DNA of 64,000 bases from assembly GCA_902527545.1 (NCBI GenBank), contig CABZPR010000001.1, positions 124,001 to 188,000 on the forward strand, written 5' to 3'. This DNA comes from an uncultured Alphaproteobacteria bacterium (GTDB taxonomy: Bacteria; Pseudomonadota; Alphaproteobacteria; HIMB59). The notes under the pieces are model-generated. The model was not told where the DNA came from. It saw nothing but the letters and a program-made list of their open reading frames with translations, and did no database searches. Shown piece by piece: positions 60,924 through 64,000 of the stretch (positions are counted from its first letter, which is position 1; the number at the start of each line of letters is the position of its first letter). The position numbers were made by a program, and so were the translations under genes.

Positions 60924-62045
60924 ATGAAAAATAAAATACATAAATATGATTTTTTAATAGTAGGCGCTGGACTTATCGGGGCCATTGCTGCATTGGCTTT
61001 GATTAAAAAAAAATTTAAAGTCTTAGTAATAGACAAAAAAGATAGCGTATTTAGAGACGCTAGAACACTAGCAGTAAACGCGAACTCAATTGATTTTCTC
61101 AGGCAATTGGGAATTTGGAATAAACTTAAATCCAAACCACAACCAATTGAAAAAATCATTATTAAAGATTACGTCAATATCAAACCACTAATATTTGAGA
61201 GTAACAATGAACACATGGGAGAAGTTATTTATAATAAAGAAGTATACAAATTGGCAAGACAAAAACTAAAAAGTTATAAAGTTTTAAAAACTAATATTAA
61301 TATAAAAAATAGTGAACTTTTGCCGAACAAAGAACTTTTTATAAGTAATAAGAATTATATTTTTAAAAAAATTATTATCAGTATAGGAAAAAATGTTATT
61401 TCTAGTAGAGAACATAAAAGTATAATTTTTGATCAACAACATCACTCTTACGTTGGTTTCTTTAAACACAATAAAGACCATAGAAATACAGCATACGAGT
61501 ATTTTACTGACAGAGGACCTTTAGCTATTTTACCTGCGCCAGGCGACTCTCAAAAAAAATCTACATTTATTTATTCAACTAAAGACAAAATTACTAATAC
61601 ACAATTAAAAAAATTAATTAAAGGTAAAATTATAAAAACCTATGGTAAATTAATTTTTAATCAATCTATATTTAAATTTCCTATCAATCCTCATCTTATA
61701 AAAAGCAATAAAAATTTTATTTATATCGGTGATAGTTTAAAATCAATACACCCAGTTGCTGGGCAAGGATGGAACCTAGGAGTAAAGGATATTCAAACAT
61801 TGTGCAAATTGTTAGAACAATATTCACTAGAAACAGAAAATTTTAATTCACTATATTATGCGAGGAGAATAACAGAAAGTACAATTTATTTTACTTTTAC
61901 TACTTTTCTTAATTTTTTATATGAAAACAAGAATTCATTTAATAATGCAATTATTAAAACAGGTTTTAACACACTAAAAAATATAAAATTTGCAAGAGAC
62001 CTTTTTATAAAACAAGCTATGGGTAGAGTTAATTTAATTGATTAG
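60924..62045 (+). CDS. UbiH/COQ6-family FAD monooxygenase
   Basis: FLIVGAGLIGAIAALAL; IYIGDSLKSIHPVAGQGWNLGVKD. Confidence 0.92.
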   Translation: MKNKIHKYDFLIVGAGLIGAIAALALIKKKFKVLVIDKKDSVFRDARTLAVNANSIDFLRQLGIWNKLKSKPQPIEKIIIKDYVNIKPLIFESNNEHMGEVIYNKEVYKLARQKLKSYKVLKTNINIKNSELLPNKELFISNKNYIFKKIIISIGKNVISSREHKSIIFDQQHHSYVGFFKHNKDHRNTAYEYFTDRGPLAILPAPGDSQKKSTFIYSTKDKITNTQLKKLIKGKIIKTYGKLIFNQSIFKFPINPHLIKSNKNFIYIGDSLKSIHPVAGQGWNLGVKDIQTLCKLLEQYSLETENFNSLYYARRITESTIYFTFTTFLNFLYENKNSFNNAIIKTGFNTLKNIKFARDLFIKQAMGRVNLID

Positions 62046-62688
62046 GATTTTTTTTTCCAACTACTTGAAAAGTATTTAGATCAAGAATTGAATTTATAGT
62101 ATTGAACCTTGAAGCAATATTCGGCGATTCAAGTATTGCTTGTTTATCTATCTTGTTAAATGGGGCTAGCATAGCTAGTGTCGATAAAAGTTGTAAATTT
62201 GACGTTTCAGCGAGGACATCCTTATCAATAGCTAATTTTTTCATCTTAAAAAAATTATTGTACTTTTGAATTAAACCTGATCTGTCAATGCTGGGTTCCA
62301 TATTGTTCAAATCATCCAGGTAATCTTGACAATCAATATTTGCTTGATAATAACCTTTTGGAGTAAGATTTCTGTCATGCAAGACAAATCTGCAAATACC
62401 CTCAAGGTTTAAAACTAATCTGTAGTCGGGTGTTTCAATGTACGAGGTTATTTTCCCAATACAACCCATTTGAAACAATTCATTATTATTATTCTTAGGT
62501 TGAATAATACCAATCATTCTGTGACTTTTAAGACTATCTAATGTCATTTCAATATATCTTTCTTCAAATATATTTAGAGGTAGTTTTCCAAAAGGAAGTA
62601 GTAAAACGTTATCCAAAGGGAATATGGGTATAGAATTTGGAATCTTTTTTGAGTCGATTTCAAAAAGTTTTTTTATAGAATCTTCCAT
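62029..62688 (-). CDS. LON substrate-binding domain protein
   Basis: IPIFPLDNVLLLPFGKLPLNIFEERYIEM. Confidence 0.93.
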   Translation of the reverse strand: MEDSIKKLFEIDSKKIPNSIPIFPLDNVLLLPFGKLPLNIFEERYIEMTLDSLKSHRMIGIIQPKNNNNELFQMGCIGKITSYIETPDYRLVLNLEGICRFVLHDRNLTPKGYYQANIDCQDYLDDLNNMEPSIDRSGLIQKYNNFFKMKKLAIDKDVLAETSNLQLLSTLAMLAPFNKIDKQAILESPNIASRFNTINSILDLNTFQVVGKKNPNQLN

Positions 62689-63557
62689 TATTTAAACATC
62701 ATACTCGATAACTTCTTACGAGTTTCCATTACATTTGTATCATTAAAACCTAGTAGATCAAAATATTCCAAAAGTTTTTTTTTTGCAGCCTCTTCATTCC
62801 ATTTTGGATTTTGGTCAAATATTAACAAAAGTTGATCAAAACCTTTTTTGGTTTCGCTTGATGAAAGATAGTAATTCGCTAGTTTAAATCTGTGTTCCAT
62901 ATTTTTTGGATCTGCATTGATCTCTTTCAATAAGTCTTTTTCAGATACATCTAAATTACTTTGACTAGTTGTTTCTAAGAGCTTTTTAATTTTTAAAATA
63001 TCTTCATCTTTCAAAATACTTTCATCAAATGATTCGAACATTTCATTTGCATCCTCAAATCTTTTGAGTTGCAATAAACATCTTAGCATTCCAGCAATAA
63101 TTTTGGGGTTTCCTGGATCCATTCCAATAAGTCCCTCAAATAGTTTTAAAGCATCCTCAAATTTCTGTTCACCAAATAATTTATCAGCTTGTTCAATAAG
63201 TTTTGGAACTTCATTTCCTGGAGTGGCTTCAATCATTTTATTCACCATTATTTCAATTTTACTCTCAGGCTGTGCACCTTGGAAGGCGTCAACAGGTTTT
63301 CCATTTACAAACCCGTATACTGTAGGAATTGATTGAACATTCAATTGAGATGCAATTCCTTGGTTTTCGTCTACATTTATTTTTACAAGATATACTTTAC
63401 CATTTTTCTTAGTGACGACTTTTTCTAATATTGGAGTTAATTGTTTACAAGGTCCACACCAAGGAGCCCAAAAATCAACTAGCACTGGAGTAGTCTTTGA
63501 TTTTTCAACTACTTCTTCTAAAAATTGATCTTGAAGTATATCTTTTATAAATGTCAT
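62688..63557 (-). CDS. Thioredoxin-TPR co-chaperone (CnoX/YbbN-like)
   Basis: VDFWAPWCGPCKQL plus TPR C-terminus. Confidence 0.93.
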   Translation of the reverse strand: MTFIKDILQDQFLEEVVEKSKTTPVLVDFWAPWCGPCKQLTPILEKVVTKKNGKVYLVKINVDENQGIASQLNVQSIPTVYGFVNGKPVDAFQGAQPESKIEIMVNKMIEATPGNEVPKLIEQADKLFGEQKFEDALKLFEGLIGMDPGNPKIIAGMLRCLLQLKRFEDANEMFESFDESILKDEDILKIKKLLETTSQSNLDVSEKDLLKEINADPKNMEHRFKLANYYLSSSETKKGFDQLLLIFDQNPKWNEEAAKKKLLEYFDLLGFNDTNVMETRKKLSSMMFK

Positions 63558-63632
63558 AAATTATAAATAGTGTTAAAAATAAAATTTACAATGAGTGTAT
63601 TATCTTATCGTTAAGTATAATATCCTATTAAA

Positions 63633-64000
63633 ATGAAAATTCCTCGTATTAATAATTTATTTAATAAAGAAAAAAAACATAGAGTTTTTGACGGAAAGTT
63701 AGTCTACGGATTAGAAAAAAACAATATAAACTATTTTATTGATGTTGGTGCTAACTTCGGTCAAACAGCTTTAGAAATTATTAAGTGGGGCTATGAAGGA
63801 GAAATAGTTTCAATCGAACCTGTGTTAGAATGCCATAACTATATTTCTAGTCTCTCCAAGAATTACAAGAATTGGACCATTCTTGATAGAATGGCTGTTG
63901 GAGATTTTAATGGTTCTACAAACATAAATGTTTCTGAGGCATCTGATCTCAGTAGTATTCTTAACCCAACTGAATTATTGAACAACTCATACTCTAATGT
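63633..64000 (+). CDS. FkbM-family methyltransferase, N-terminal part (cut by window edge)
   Basis: ATG at 63633; FIDVGANFGQTALEI...IVSIEPV; not in supplied ORF track. Confidence 0.8.
   Translation, partial: MKIPRINNLFNKEKKHRVFDGKLVYGLEKNNINYFIDVGANFGQTALEIIKWGYEGEIVSIEPVLECHNYISSLSKNYKNWTILDRMAVGDFNGSTNINVSEASDLSSILNPTELLNNSYSN

Overview
AT-rich chromosomal window with densely packed, mostly single-copy bacterial genes. Gene content and order suggest a streamlined marine alphaproteobacterium (SAR11-like or HIMB59/AEGEAN-169-like; this placement is inference). Main blocks: (1) a complete retinal/proteorhodopsin system (crtE, proteorhodopsin, crtI-crtB-crtY-blh); (2) ispH, pyruvate carboxylase, nth, dapB; (3) a periplasmic redox and tungstate-uptake (tupABC-like) block; (4) a transsulfuration gene pair; (5) hrcA-grpE-dnaK-dnaJ with an apparent RpoH-type promoter; (6) hisBHAF, hslVU; (7) a likely replication-origin neighbourhood: dnaQ-coaE-aroE-maf pointing left and rho-mnmE-mnmG-rsmG-parA-parB pointing right, around a very AT-rich 234-bp gap, with a near-perfect parS site inside the first codons of mnmG; (8) holA-lptE-leuS, a low-complexity porin with two dyads upstream, a TPR-sulfotransferase, ftsK and cnoX. 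I saw no tRNA, rRNA, CRISPR array, transposase or prophage. No unmistakably new multi-gene system is visible. The best leads are the oriC candidate with embedded parS, two GC-rich structured islands sharing a motif, an unlisted 56-aa two-helix membrane protein, and small or orphan genes attached to the proteorhodopsin and sulfotransferase loci.
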